Source of the DNA: Bacteroidales bacterium
Lineage (GTDB): Bacteria; Bacteroidota; Bacteroidia; Bacteroidales; FEN-979
Assembly: GCA_017882335.1 (NCBI GenBank)
Contig: JADGPR010000029.1
Span: forward strand, 1-35,428
Reading direction: 5' to 3'
DNA: 35,428 nucleotides
Positions 16,653 to 25,116 of this stretch are shown here, piece by piece. The notes under the pieces are model-generated. The model was not told where the DNA came from and ran no database searches. It saw nothing but the letters and a program-made list of their open reading frames with translations. Both the position numbers and the translations under genes were made by a program. Position 1 is the stretch's first letter, and the number at the start of each line of letters is the position of its first letter.

Positions 16653-18062
16653 ATGCTTATAATGAGACATGAATTGCTGCTGGTTGCCATCACGGTAATT
16701 CTTTTACTTGTCGAGATATTTCTGCCACAGGACAAGAAGCATAAGATCATCCTGCCTGCCATTCTCCTGATGGCGCTGGTCACGATTATTGGCTTCATCC
16801 CCGGCCCGACCGGAGTGCTTTTCGGCGGGATGTACGGAACATCTCCACTGATCCTTTTGATGAAGAACATTCTGAATATCGGGGTTCTGATCATTTTCAC
16901 CCAGTCTGTTTCCTGGCTGAAACTGGAAGAACAGAAAGAAAAGATCGGAGAATATTTCGTTATTCTGCTTTCCACCCTGATCGGGATGGATTATATGATT
17001 TCTTCCGGAGATTTTTTGATGTTCTACTTAGGCCTCGAACTGGCTACCATTCCTCTTGCCACACTGGCAGCATTTGAACGTTTCAAGGAAAAATCAGCAG
17101 AAGCCGGGGTAAAGTTGATCTTTACATCGGCATTGTCATCCGGCATTCTTTTATATGGGCTTTCGATGATCTACGGAACAACCGGGACGGTTTATTTCCC
17201 TGAAGTTTCCGCAGCCTATGCTTCTGCTCCCCTGCAGATCCTGGCGTTTATCTTTTTCTTTGCAGGCATGGCATTCAAGATCTCCCTCGTGCCGTTCCAC
17301 CTCTGGGCAGCCGATGTGTATGAAGGAGCCCCGATCAACGTAACCTCTTACTTGTCGGTCATTTCAAAAGGCGCTGCCGTTTTTATCTTTATGATCATCC
17401 TCTATACGGTTTTCAATAAAATTGCCCTGATGTGGAGAGACGTGATCTATGTCATATCCATCCTGACCATGACCCTGGGTAACCTCTTTGCCATGCGACA
17501 ACGTAACATCAAACGTTTCCTGGCATTTTCCTCCATCGCCCAGGCCGGGTTTATTCTTTTGGGTATCATCGGGCAAAGCCAATTGGGGATGACCACTGTG
17601 GTTTATTTCGTACTGGTTTACATTTTTTCAAACCTCGGCGCCTTTGGTGTGGCTGCCATCATTTCCAGTAAAACAGGAAAGGAGAGCATTGATGATTACG
17701 ACGGGCTGTACCGTACCAATCCCATGCTCAGCCTGACCATGATGCTGGCACTATTCTCCCTGGCCGGTATTCCTCCGGTAGCAGGGTTCTTTGGGAAATT
17801 TTTCCTGTTCACCGCTGCCGCGAAACAGGGGATGTACATCCTGGTCTTTATTGCCGTACTCAACACAATCATTTCCCTCTATTATTACCTGCTCGTTGTA
17901 AAAGCGATGTTCCTGAACCAGAGCGACCGGCCGATCACCTATTTTAAAAGCGATGTTTACACGAAACTCGGTCTTGCAATGTGTATCGCCGGCATTATTA
18001 TTATCGGTTTCGCAAGCCCTGTTTATGAGTTCATTCTCAAACTGAGCTACGGCTTGTATTAA
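16653..18062 (+). CDS. nuoN: NADH-quinone oxidoreductase subunit N
   Basis: NuoN is the third antiporter-like proton pump, closest to NuoK. The 469-residue protein has FLMFYLGLELATIPLATLAA with the conserved glutamate, FKISLVPFHLWAADVYEGAP, the SVISKGAAVF lysine, and NIKRFLAFSSIAQAGFILLG. The start at 16653 gives MLIMRHELL; an ATG three codons later is also possible. It is the last gene of the operon, with a strong terminator 24 bases downstream. Confidence 0.96.
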   Translation: MLIMRHELLLVAITVILLLVEIFLPQDKKHKIILPAILLMALVTIIGFIPGPTGVLFGGMYGTSPLILLMKNILNIGVLIIFTQSVSWLKLEEQKEKIGEYFVILLSTLIGMDYMISSGDFLMFYLGLELATIPLATLAAFERFKEKSAEAGVKLIFTSALSSGILLYGLSMIYGTTGTVYFPEVSAAYASAPLQILAFIFFFAGMAFKISLVPFHLWAADVYEGAPINVTSYLSVISKGAAVFIFMIILYTVFNKIALMWRDVIYVISILTMTLGNLFAMRQRNIKRFLAFSSIAQAGFILLGIIGQSQLGMTTVVYFVLVYIFSNLGAFGVAAIISSKTGKESIDDYDGLYRTNPMLSLTMMLALFSLAGIPPVAGFFGKFFLFTAAAKQGMYILVFIAVLNTIISLYYYLLVVKAMFLNQSDRPITYFKSDVYTKLGLAMCIAGIIIIGFASPVYEFILKLSYGLY

Positions 18063-18085
18063 TCCTCAGTAAAATTTAAAGGTAG

Positions 18086-18120
18086 AGGCTGTTTCAAAAA
18101 TACAAGACAGCCTTTTTTTT
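18086..18120 (+). terminator. Rho-independent terminator of the nuo operon
   Basis: AGGCTGT at 18086-18092 pairs with ACAGCCT at 18107-18113, followed by T residues to 18120. It lies 24 bases after the nuoN stop. Confidence 0.88.
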
Positions 18121-18222
18121 GGTGGCGAGGCCGCCCGGCCTGAGAGCATCAAGAATGAAGCTACCCTATTTAACATCCTCTTTTTGTTTACCAGAGGAAA
18201 CAGGGAATTAAAAGAGTTTTCG

Positions 18223-18230
18223 TAAGTTTG
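18223..18230 (+). promoter_or_regulatory. -7 promoter box (TAAGTTTG)
   Basis: TAAGTTTG matches TAnnTTTG and lies 22 bases before the ATG at 18252. It argues against an earlier TTG start at 18228, which would overlap the box. Confidence 0.55.
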
Positions 18231-18251
18231 TACCGTAAGAAAAAAAAAGCT

Positions 18252-18581
18252 ATGGCGCTGAATAAAGGCAAACATGTCGTTGCAGAAATCGAAGGTGTTC
18301 GGTCCACTGTGGTCGAAACAGGATTGAATGAAAGCCGTTCCCTTTTCCTGAAGGAACTTCTCCAACAAAACGGATATGAGGTTAAAATGGAAAAAGAAAA
18401 GGCCAAAGACGGTACCCCGCTGGAAACATGGATCCTGGGTGTTACAGATCTCGTCTTCAACCCGATGATCCGGGTTTATGAACAAAAACTGGTTCGGGCC
18501 GATGGCCACCCGGTAACTCCTGCATACTGGAATCAATGGGCCGTTGATCCTGATATCCCTTACTGGATGGTGACAAAATAA
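18252..18581 (+). CDS. Small protein of unknown function
   Basis: This 109-residue protein has no signal peptide or membrane helix, so it is probably cytoplasmic. It is rich in charged residues; the middle reads KELLQQNGYEVKMEKEKAKD and the C-terminal half has conserved-looking aromatic and proline content (WILGVTDLVFNPMIRVYEQ, DPDIPYWMV). I do not recognise a domain. The ATG at 18252 is preferred because the preceding TTG frame overlaps the promoter box. It lies just after the nuo terminator and eight bases before another small gene, so the two probably form a short operon. Confidence 0.75.
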   Translation: MALNKGKHVVAEIEGVRSTVVETGLNESRSLFLKELLQQNGYEVKMEKEKAKDGTPLETWILGVTDLVFNPMIRVYEQKLVRADGHPVTPAYWNQWAVDPDIPYWMVTK

Positions 18582-18589
18582 ATTGCCAA

Positions 18590-18790
18590 ATGGCAAAATA
18601 CTGGAAAATATTTTCCATTGCAGTGATATTGATGTACTTTTTCCTGGGGTTTTACCTGCTTTATAGTCCCAGGTTTAACGGGCTGACCAAGGAGATCAAG
18701 GTGATCTTTGCCGTTTTCCTGTTTCTTTACGGCGGCTGGCGACTGGCAAGGATTTTCACAAAGGACAGGGAAAGAAGAGAAGAAGAATAG
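18590..18790 (+). CDS. Small two-helix membrane protein of unknown function
   Basis: The 66-residue protein has two predicted membrane helices, about residues 5-24 and 37-53, joined by a short polar loop (SPRFNGLTKEIK), and a strongly charged tail ending in DRERREEE. I do not recognise a family. It starts eight bases after the preceding small gene and is probably cotranscribed with it. No clear terminator follows. Confidence 0.7.
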   Translation: MAKYWKIFSIAVILMYFFLGFYLLYSPRFNGLTKEIKVIFAVFLFLYGGWRLARIFTKDRERREEE

Positions 18791-18867
18791 CGGGAAACAG
18801 GTGTCCTGATGTCACCCAACCGGTGAAAACCCCTGTAATAATTTGGTGTTGCGGAAAATAAATTTAA

Positions 18868-18875
18868 TATTTTTG
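18868..18875 (+). promoter_or_regulatory. -7 promoter box (TATTTTTG) of the PstS-like gene
   Basis: TATTTTTG matches TAnnTTTG. A GTG at 18889 would leave a leader of only a few bases, while the ATG at 18928 leaves about 45, supporting the later start. Confidence 0.5.
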
Positions 18876-18927
18876 TGTTTATTCAATAGTGAAAACTACT
18901 AGCTTTGGCAGATTAATCCTTAGGAAG

Positions 18928-19884
18928 ATGAAAACACCGATGATTTCCCGTTTAGCGGGTTTTTTTATCATTTGCGGAATTCTGTTCCTTTCAGGATGCG
19001 GGGGAGGAGGAATAAAATCCACTGACACAGATTCCCCGACTTCCGGGAAATTCAAAATCGGTTACGATGATTCTTACAGCCTCCTGATGGAAGCTGAATT
19101 GTATACCTTTCAGTCGCTTTACCAGTATGCAAAAGTTGATACGATATGCCGGAGCGAGGCTGACATCATCAACGCTTTCATGAAAGATTCAGTATCGCTG
19201 ATCGTTGTCAGCAGAAAACTTACTGCGGATGAAGAAAAACAATTGAATTCGAAGCAGGTCTTTCCAAAAACCACGAAAATCGCATATGATGCCGTGGCAT
19301 TGATCATGAACCGCGAAAACCCGGACAGCACCTTGTTCTTTGACCAGGTTAAAAACATATTCGAAGGTAAGATCAAAACATGGAAAGAAATAAACCCGAC
19401 ATCGAAAATGAAAGAGCTGAAGATTGTTTTTGATAATTATAAATCCTGTAACACCCGCTATTTCCGTGAAAAGTTCGACCTCCAGAAATTACCGGAGGCC
19501 TGCTTTGCGGTGCATAACAATGCGGAGGTAATCAGTTACGTTGAGAAGAATAAGGGAGCAATTGGCGTGATCAGTGTTAACTGGGTGAGCGATAAAGCAG
19601 ACACGGTATCTCATTCCTTCCTCAACAGGGTGAAAATAGTCGGCATCAGCGCACCCGGACATACCGACCCTAAAGGTGATTTTTATACTCCTCATCCCGC
19701 TTACATAGCGGAAGGTTTTTATCCGTTTACCCGGGAAGTTTATTGCATCAACCGGCAGGTTTATGTGGGACTTGCTTATGGCATTTCCTCTTTTATCGCG
19801 GGAGAAAAAGGACAATTCATTGTTTTACATTCCGGAATGGTTCCTGCTGCCATGCCTGTCCGGCTTGTTGAAGTGAAACACTAA
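18928..19884 (+). CDS. PstS-like periplasmic substrate-binding lipoprotein
   Basis: The protein resembles the PBP-like (PstS-type) fold. From the ATG at 18928 it has 318 residues, with a hydrophobic signal ending in the lipobox LSGC. The phosphate-binding-protein pattern shows in LIVVSRKLTADE, the AYDAVALIMNREN block, VKNIFEGKIKTWKEI and NKGAIGVISVNW. No pstC, pstA or pstB lies nearby. It is followed by a TPR protein and exbB-exbD-exbD-tonB, an association I recall from other Bacteroidota, which suggests a role in the TonB energising system rather than classical phosphate import (inference). A GTG at 18889 would add 13 residues before the signal and is less likely. Confidence 0.82.
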   Translation: MKTPMISRLAGFFIICGILFLSGCGGGGIKSTDTDSPTSGKFKIGYDDSYSLLMEAELYTFQSLYQYAKVDTICRSEADIINAFMKDSVSLIVVSRKLTADEEKQLNSKQVFPKTTKIAYDAVALIMNRENPDSTLFFDQVKNIFEGKIKTWKEINPTSKMKELKIVFDNYKSCNTRYFREKFDLQKLPEACFAVHNNAEVISYVEKNKGAIGVISVNWVSDKADTVSHSFLNRVKIVGISAPGHTDPKGDFYTPHPAYIAEGFYPFTREVYCINRQVYVGLAYGISSFIAGEKGQFIVLHSGMVPAAMPVRLVEVKH

Positions 19885-19902
19885 TCTTTTAAGAAGGATA
19901 CA

Positions 19903-21606
19903 ATGACAAGGACTTTTAAAACAATTATCGGAGTTACCCTGTTTTTCTCCATTCTTTTCACCGGGACCATTCTCCATGCCCAGGACCTGCAGTCTGCATT
20001 TAGGCTGACAAGGGCGGAACGGTTCGAAGATGCAAGTACCGCCTTTAAAGCACTTTTGCAGAAAAACCTGAAGGATGGCGATATCTATTATTATTATGGT
20101 GAAAATTACCTTCAGGAATATTATTCGGATACCACCAATAATTCATTTAAGGAATTGTCGGATTCTGCAAAAGTTCTTTTCTCAAGAGGAACCACTGCGG
20201 AACCGGCCAACCCCTTAAACTACGTTGGACTTGGACAGATTGCACTGATGGTAAGAGATATGTCCAAAGCGCAGCAGAACTTTTCCAAGGCGATATCGCT
20301 CCTTCCTTCCAAGGCAAACAAAACCATCATCATGGCCCCGGAAAAACAGGCCACTGTCTACATTAAGCTGGCCAATGCATATATCAAAGCCAATATAAAT
20401 GATACGACAATAGTTTTCGGATCTTTGCTGAAGGCCGAAAAATTCGACAATAAAAATTATGATCTTTACATCGTCAGAGGCGATGCCTATATCTTTCTGC
20501 TCAATGACGGATCAAAAGCCATTTCGAATTACAATACCGCCCAAAGCCTGAATCCAAAATCTCCCTTTGCAAAACTCCGCGTAGGGCAGCTGTGGATGCG
20601 TGCAAGAAATTACCAGGATGCCCTTACCTTTTACCTGGAAGTGGTGAAGATCGACTCTTCCTTTGCACCCGCTTACCGTGAATTGGGATACCTGCTTTCA
20701 CGTGCCAACCGGAATACTGAAGCCCAGCAGAATTATAAGAAGTTCCTCCGGTTATCCGGTGGAAACACCACCGCCCGCATCCAATATGTTAATACGCTGA
20801 TCGAACTGAAAAATTATGCCGAAGCCATCACCCAGCTCAATGAAATATTAAGGAATGATTCCTCCAACAACGACCTGAACCGTGCGTTGGCATATTCTTA
20901 CTTTGAAACAGGACAGTTCGACAAAGGCCTTGCATACAGTAAAAAATTCTTTCGTCGTGCAAAACCCGATAAGATCCGCGCTACAGACTATTCTTACTTG
21001 GGAAGATTGTTTGCCAAAACAAAGCAGGATTCCCTTGCCCACGAAAACTTATTGAAAGCATACCGGATGGACACCTCCCGTTCTGAACTTATTTCGGAAG
21101 CCGCAATGTCGATGATCAAGCTAAAAAAATACGACAAGGCGATCGATGATTACACACTGAAGATTTCGCTGAAAAAAGCGGTTCCAAACGATTATTATAA
21201 CCTCGGGAAAGTATATTACAATACCAAAAGCTGGGGCAAAGTCGACACCACCCTGATGTACTACAGCACCCTGATGCCTGAACATATTCAGGGCTATCTC
21301 TGGCGGGCACGTGCACTGGTGAACATTGATACAACGAGTAAACTCGGACTTGCAAAACCAGTCTATGAAGCCATGATCCAGAAAGCCAGTGCAGATACGG
21401 TAAAAAATGCCAAGGAACTTTTGGAGGCTTATTCCTATTTGGCTTACTTTAACCTGGTTCAGTTCAAGGATACAAAAAATCAGGAATACGGGCTGAAATC
21501 GATCGAATACTGCAATAAGGTGCTGACTATTCAACCGGCGGATCCTGCCTACACAGAAAAAGCAAAAGCTATTCTGAAAGACCTGGAGCCCAAGATCAGA
21601 AAATAA
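19903..21606 (+). CDS. Exported tetratricopeptide repeat protein
   Basis: The 567-residue protein has a signal peptide (hydrophobic to about residue 24, ending LHAQ) and then successive helix pairs with the TPR pattern, for example RAERFEDASTAFKALLQKN, RNYQDALTFYLEVVKIDSS and LKNYAEAITQLNEILRND. TPR arrays bind partner proteins; no enzyme motif is visible. It begins 18 bases after the PstS-like gene and is probably in the same transcript, facing the periplasm next to the ExbBD-TonB complex. A promoter box follows before exbB, so the Exb genes can also be expressed separately. The specific partner is unknown. Confidence 0.88.
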   Translation: MTRTFKTIIGVTLFFSILFTGTILHAQDLQSAFRLTRAERFEDASTAFKALLQKNLKDGDIYYYYGENYLQEYYSDTTNNSFKELSDSAKVLFSRGTTAEPANPLNYVGLGQIALMVRDMSKAQQNFSKAISLLPSKANKTIIMAPEKQATVYIKLANAYIKANINDTTIVFGSLLKAEKFDNKNYDLYIVRGDAYIFLLNDGSKAISNYNTAQSLNPKSPFAKLRVGQLWMRARNYQDALTFYLEVVKIDSSFAPAYRELGYLLSRANRNTEAQQNYKKFLRLSGGNTTARIQYVNTLIELKNYAEAITQLNEILRNDSSNNDLNRALAYSYFETGQFDKGLAYSKKFFRRAKPDKIRATDYSYLGRLFAKTKQDSLAHENLLKAYRMDTSRSELISEAAMSMIKLKKYDKAIDDYTLKISLKKAVPNDYYNLGKVYYNTKSWGKVDTTLMYYSTLMPEHIQGYLWRARALVNIDTTSKLGLAKPVYEAMIQKASADTVKNAKELLEAYSYLAYFNLVQFKDTKNQEYGLKSIEYCNKVLTIQPADPAYTEKAKAILKDLEPKIRK

Positions 21607-21696
21607 AAACGATTTCCCTTGGGATAAAAACAGCAAAGCAATCCATGAAATAGAAAGCAATTATTTAAAACCAGATTAATATTTAGTTTTTTTTTA

Positions 21697-21704
21697 TATT
21701 TTTG
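21697..21704 (+). promoter_or_regulatory. -7 promoter box (TATTTTTG) of exbB
   Basis: TATTTTTG matches TAnnTTTG and lies 54 bases before the exbB ATG, in an AT-rich gap after the TPR gene. The leader has a weak 7-base period with TTnnnCA units (21720-21747). Confidence 0.5.
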
Positions 21705-21758
21705 CTTCCTGTAAAGAAATTATCAATTCACCATTAATCATTCAAAAACAAATTAAAG

Positions 21759-22610
21759 ATGAGCAAGACAACTAACAAAGGCGGACAATCCATTGGTGAC
21801 GCTTTAAAGTCGTGGTTTACAGTGGCAGTTATTATACTCTCATTTCTAATTGCATTACTGGTCTACCTGAAAATTATGGGTAATCCGATCAACTTTGAAG
21901 GCGGAGCCGACCTGATTAAAAACAAGGTTCCTTCAGATAAATGGCATCCGATTCCGGGTAACTACCTCGCAATGGTTTATAAAGGCGGTTTGATTGTTCC
22001 TCTTCTGATGACCGTTTTACTGGTTCTGATCACCTTCTCCATCGAGCGTGGTATTACCCTTGCACGTGCCAGCGGAAAAGGGAAGCTTAATGTTTTTGTC
22101 AAGAACCTCCAGAATTACCTGGCGAATGACAAAATCGAAGATGCCATCGCTGCCTGCGACAAGCAGAAAGGATCACTCGCAAATGTCATGAAAGCCGGTT
22201 TACTCCGTTACCGGACATTACAGAAAGATGCGACACTTTCCAAGGACCAGAAGATCCTGGCGTTGCAGAAAGAATTTGAAGAAGCCACCGCACTCGAATT
22301 GCCGATGCTTTCACGAAACCTGGTTATCCTTTCCACCATCGCTTCCATCTCGGTGCTGATCGGTCTTTTGGGAACGGTACTCGGGATGATCAAAGCTTTT
22401 GGAGCTCTTGCCCAGGCCGGCGCCCCGGATGCCCTTGCCCTTGCAACCGGTATTTCGGAAGCTCTTATCAACACGGCATTTGGTATCACAGGTTCTTTGC
22501 TTGGTATCGTGATGTACAATTTCTATTCGACACAGATCGATAGCTTTACATATAAAATTGATGAAGCAGGATTCAGCCTCGTACAATCCTTTGCAGCACA
22601 GGAAAAGTAA
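21759..22610 (+). CDS. exbB: MotA/TolQ/ExbB proton channel family protein
   Basis: ExbB forms the pentameric inner-membrane part of the motor that energises TonB with the proton gradient. The 283-residue protein has an N-terminal helix (residues 17-38), a second near residues 75-93, a cytoplasmic loop, and the paired C-terminal helices: LSTIASISVLIGLLGTVLGM and ALINTAFGITGSLLGIVMYN. These are the diagnostic TolQ/ExbB segments. It starts the set exbB-exbD-exbD-tonB. The gap to exbD has a 6-bp inverted repeat. Confidence 0.93.
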   Translation: MSKTTNKGGQSIGDALKSWFTVAVIILSFLIALLVYLKIMGNPINFEGGADLIKNKVPSDKWHPIPGNYLAMVYKGGLIVPLLMTVLLVLITFSIERGITLARASGKGKLNVFVKNLQNYLANDKIEDAIAACDKQKGSLANVMKAGLLRYRTLQKDATLSKDQKILALQKEFEEATALELPMLSRNLVILSTIASISVLIGLLGTVLGMIKAFGALAQAGAPDALALATGISEALINTAFGITGSLLGIVMYNFYSTQIDSFTYKIDEAGFSLVQSFAAQEK

Positions 22611-22620
22611 TTTCCCGGAG

Positions 22621-22658
22621 CTGACAATAAAATAAACGATGTGCATTTTTTCTGTCAG
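22621..22658. repeat. Inverted repeat between exbB and the first exbD
   Basis: CTGACA at 22621-22626 can pair with TGTCAG at 22653-22658 across a 26-base loop. The structure is weak and may be chance. Confidence 0.3.
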
Positions 22659-22681
22659 TCATCAATTTAAAATAGATTACC

Positions 22682-23326
22682 ATGCCTAAAATTAAAGCAC
22701 CCGTACGAACTCCACACATAGACATGACGCCTATGGTGGACCTGTTTTCAGTACTGTTGATTTTTCTATTGCTTACAGCTTCGTTCCGACCCTCGGAAGC
22801 TACCGTCATCGCCAGCCCCAACTCCGTTTCGGAAAAGCAAGCACCGGATAAGGATATCATGACGATCATCATTAACAAGGATGGAAAGATCTTTTTCAAC
22901 ATTGATAACGGAAAAGATTCTGCCAAGCATACCCGCGTTGACGTCCTGACTCAAATGGGCAAACAGTACAATGTCACATTCACGCCGAAACAGTTGAACG
23001 TTTTCGCTCACCTGGCTTCTTTTGGAATGCCCATGGTCGATTTCAAGAAATGGCTGACTACAACGGATTCGAAGGAGAAAGAGAAACTGCAGACCGGAAT
23101 CCCAACCGATTCGGTGGATAACCAGCCTTCACAGTTATTTTTCTGGGTCCGGTTTAGCCGTCTTGCCAATCCAAATGCCGAAGTTGCCATCAAGGGCGAC
23201 GGAGAAGCCAACTACAAAAAGGTGAAACTGGTTATGAACCTGTTGCAGGATAACAAAGTAAACAAATTCAACCTTGTTACGAACTTGGAAAAACAGGAAG
23301 TCACCCTGAAGGATCTTCCGAAATAG
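22682..23326 (+). CDS. exbD: ExbD/TolR family protein, first copy
   Basis: ExbD works with ExbB to couple proton flow to TonB. The 214-residue protein has a short cytoplasmic N-terminus, then HIDMTPMVDLFSVLLIFLLL, where Asp20 is the conserved membrane carboxylate, and a periplasmic domain. It is longer than the E. coli form (about 140 residues), with an extended insert of about 70 residues between the usual periplasmic elements. Together with the second exbD it gives the two-ExbD arrangement common in Bacteroidota. It lies 36 bases before the second copy. Confidence 0.92.
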   Translation: MPKIKAPVRTPHIDMTPMVDLFSVLLIFLLLTASFRPSEATVIASPNSVSEKQAPDKDIMTIIINKDGKIFFNIDNGKDSAKHTRVDVLTQMGKQYNVTFTPKQLNVFAHLASFGMPMVDFKKWLTTTDSKEKEKLQTGIPTDSVDNQPSQLFFWVRFSRLANPNAEVAIKGDGEANYKKVKLVMNLLQDNKVNKFNLVTNLEKQEVTLKDLPK

Positions 23327-23362
23327 TCGTAACAGGCATTTGCATGTTTAAAAATAAAATCT

Positions 23363-23995
23363 ATGTCTGAAATAATAGAACAAGAAAAAGGCAAAAAAGG
23401 CGGCAAACGAAGACCCAAAAAGCAATCGACCCGGATCGACATGACCCCCATGGTCGACCTGATGTGTCTCCTGATCACCTTTTTCATGCTTACCACAGCC
23501 TTCAGCAAGCCCAAGGTCATGGTGATTACCATGCCGGAAAAGAAAACAGAGAAGGAGCCCGAAGTAAAAATTGCTGCCTGGAGGACCCTCAATATCCTAC
23601 TCACAGGCGATGACATTGTTTATTACTACGCTGGCGAAGCCAATCCCAGGAAACCGCCCTTGCCTGCTTTAATTAAAAGCGATTTCAGCAAAGACGGGAT
23701 CCGCAAGGTCCTCCTTGAGAAGAATAAGGATTTGTTCAGGCAGATCACCGAATACCGTGATAAACGGGTGTCGGGCAAACTGCTTGTAGCTGATACTACT
23801 GCAGAATCGGCGATTAAGAAGATGAAAAAGGAAGACATGAAGGGACCGATCGTGCTGATCAAGGCTGATGACAAGGCGAAGTACAAGGATGTTGTCAATA
23901 TCATCGATGAAATGGCCATCTGCAACATTGCCAGTTATGCCGTGGTGGATATCAACACAGTCGAGTTGGGAATGCTGAAAACTGCTCCTAAATAG
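23363..23995 (+). CDS. exbD: ExbD/TolR family protein, second copy
   Basis: The 210-residue protein has a lysine-rich cytoplasmic N-terminus (residues 9-20), then RIDMTPMVDLMCLLITFFML with the conserved Asp32 in the single membrane helix, and a long periplasmic domain that ends in a TolR-like region (IVDEMAICNIASYAVV pattern near residue 185). It is clearly related to the first copy in the helix but diverged elsewhere, so the two probably form a hetero-dimer or act in different complexes (inference). tonB follows 44 bases downstream. Confidence 0.92.
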   Translation: MSEIIEQEKGKKGGKRRPKKQSTRIDMTPMVDLMCLLITFFMLTTAFSKPKVMVITMPEKKTEKEPEVKIAAWRTLNILLTGDDIVYYYAGEANPRKPPLPALIKSDFSKDGIRKVLLEKNKDLFRQITEYRDKRVSGKLLVADTTAESAIKKMKKEDMKGPIVLIKADDKAKYKDVVNIIDEMAICNIASYAVVDINTVELGMLKTAPK

Positions 23996-24039
23996 TTAAA
24001 CGGATTTCTTATTAATCAAATAATTGAAAGGAATTAACA

Positions 24040-24807
24040 ATGGAAAAGCAGCGCGTAGAATCGCTCGAGGAAATTGTTTTTAAAACGAGGAATAAGGAAT
24101 ACGGGGCATATGTATTAAGGCATAAATACCAGAAATATACCACGATCGCGATGATCATCGCGATCTTCATCATCGGGGCTATCGTAGCTTACCCTGTTAT
24201 TGCCGCCTACATCACCAAAAACCGGATGATCATTGAGAACAAAACGGTAGAAACAGAAATGTTAAATGCCCCGAAAGCAGAAGAGCCACCCCCTCCACCC
24301 CCTCCTCCCCCTCCTCCTGATGTGGTGCAGCAGCAGCGGTTTGTTGCCCCGGTTGTGACCTCCGACAGTGTGGAAACGACAATGGCCACCCAGGATGACC
24401 TGAGTAACAAACCAAATACTGAAGCTCCGGCAGAAGAGAATCTCGAGGTTGTTGAAACGAAGACACAGGTTATTGAACAGGAAGCTCCAAGAGAGATCTT
24501 CACCGTGGTTGAAGAACAGCCGACCTATCCCGGTGGCGATGAAGCCCGTATCAGGTTTTTACAGGCAAATATGAAGTATCCTGAAGAAGCAAAAGAACTG
24601 GGTGTACAGGGAAAAGTATTTGTAACCTTCGTCGTTGAAATCGACGGATCAATCACGGATGTTAAAGTCCTCAGGGGAATCGGATCCGGTTGTGATGATG
24701 AAGCTGTCCGCGTCGTTAAATCCATGCCGAGATGGGTTCCCGGAAAACAAAGGGGTGTGCCTGTCCGCGTACAGTTCAACCTGCCCATTAATTTCAAACT
24801 TCAATAG
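24040..24807 (+). CDS. tonB: Energy transducer TonB
   Basis: TonB spans the periplasm and transmits ExbBD energy to TonB-dependent outer-membrane transporters. The 255-residue protein has a cytoplasmic N-terminal part of about 35 residues (EEIVFKTRNKEYGAYVLR) typical of Bacteroidota, one membrane helix (about 36-58), a run of 11 prolines near residue 84, a flexible acidic linker, and the C-terminal domain beginning at YPGGDEARIRFLQ and including YPEEAKELGVQGKVFVTFVV. The proline run may need EF-P for efficient translation. It ends the cluster, with a terminator after it. Confidence 0.95.
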   Translation: MEKQRVESLEEIVFKTRNKEYGAYVLRHKYQKYTTIAMIIAIFIIGAIVAYPVIAAYITKNRMIIENKTVETEMLNAPKAEEPPPPPPPPPPPDVVQQQRFVAPVVTSDSVETTMATQDDLSNKPNTEAPAEENLEVVETKTQVIEQEAPREIFTVVEEQPTYPGGDEARIRFLQANMKYPEEAKELGVQGKVFVTFVVEIDGSITDVKVLRGIGSGCDDEAVRVVKSMPRWVPGKQRGVPVRVQFNLPINFKLQ

Positions 24808-24848
24808 TAAATGAACAAAAGGGTTTAACCCTCTAAACAATTGAAAGA

Positions 24849-24885
24849 AGCTGGCACAAATTTGTGGCGGCTTTTTTTGTTTTTA
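24849..24885 (+). terminator. Rho-independent terminator after tonB
   Basis: AGCTGGCACAAA can pair with TTTGTGGCGGCT (one G-G mismatch and one wobble pair) to form a hairpin, and a T-tract follows at 24872-24878 with further T residues. Confidence 0.8.
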
Positions 24886-24997
24886 CCCATTACTGGACAC
24901 CGGGGAAACAAAATAATATCCCGGTAAGGGTACGGTATAATCTGCCCATAAAATTCATCTTGCATTAATTTAGAATCTTTCCAAAAGGAACTTTTTA

Positions 24998-25005
24998 TAA
25001 CTTTG
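24998..25005 (+). promoter_or_regulatory. -7 promoter box (TAACTTTG) of the hdr-flx operon
   Basis: TAACTTTG matches TAnnTTTG and lies 112 bases before the hdrC ATG, giving a leader of about 105 bases, the longest in the window. The leader has a small hairpin TCGTTT/AAACGA at 25008-25023, an AT-rich stem and a T-run near 25025-25053, and the palindrome at 25062. Confidence 0.6.
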
Positions 25006-25061
25006 TATCGTTTAAAAAAACGACAGAAATTTATAGAAAGTTTCTTTTTTTTTATAGACCC

Positions 25062-25079
25062 ATGTTAATTAATTAACAT
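25062..25079. promoter_or_regulatory. Rex-like 18-bp palindromic operator in the hdr-flx leader
   Basis: ATGTTAATTAATTAACAT is a perfect palindrome. Its core TGTTAA-4-TTAACA matches the Rex site TTGTTAANNNNTTAACAA described in clostridia at all bases except the outermost pair. It lies about 55-75 bases downstream of the expected transcription start, where a repressor could block elongation. Confidence 0.5.
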
Positions 25080-25116
25080 CAGACAAAAAGTTCTTTTCAC
25101 ACTTCAATCGTACGAA

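Noticed and set aside
18799-18835. Terminator after the small two-helix protein gene
   Set aside because: GGTG/CACC and ACAGG/CCTGT can pair weakly, but there is no T-tract.
18889-18927. GTG start for the PstS-like lipoprotein
   Set aside because: It lies only 14 bases after the promoter box and adds an unneeded basic segment before a complete lipoprotein signal; the ATG at 18928 fits better.
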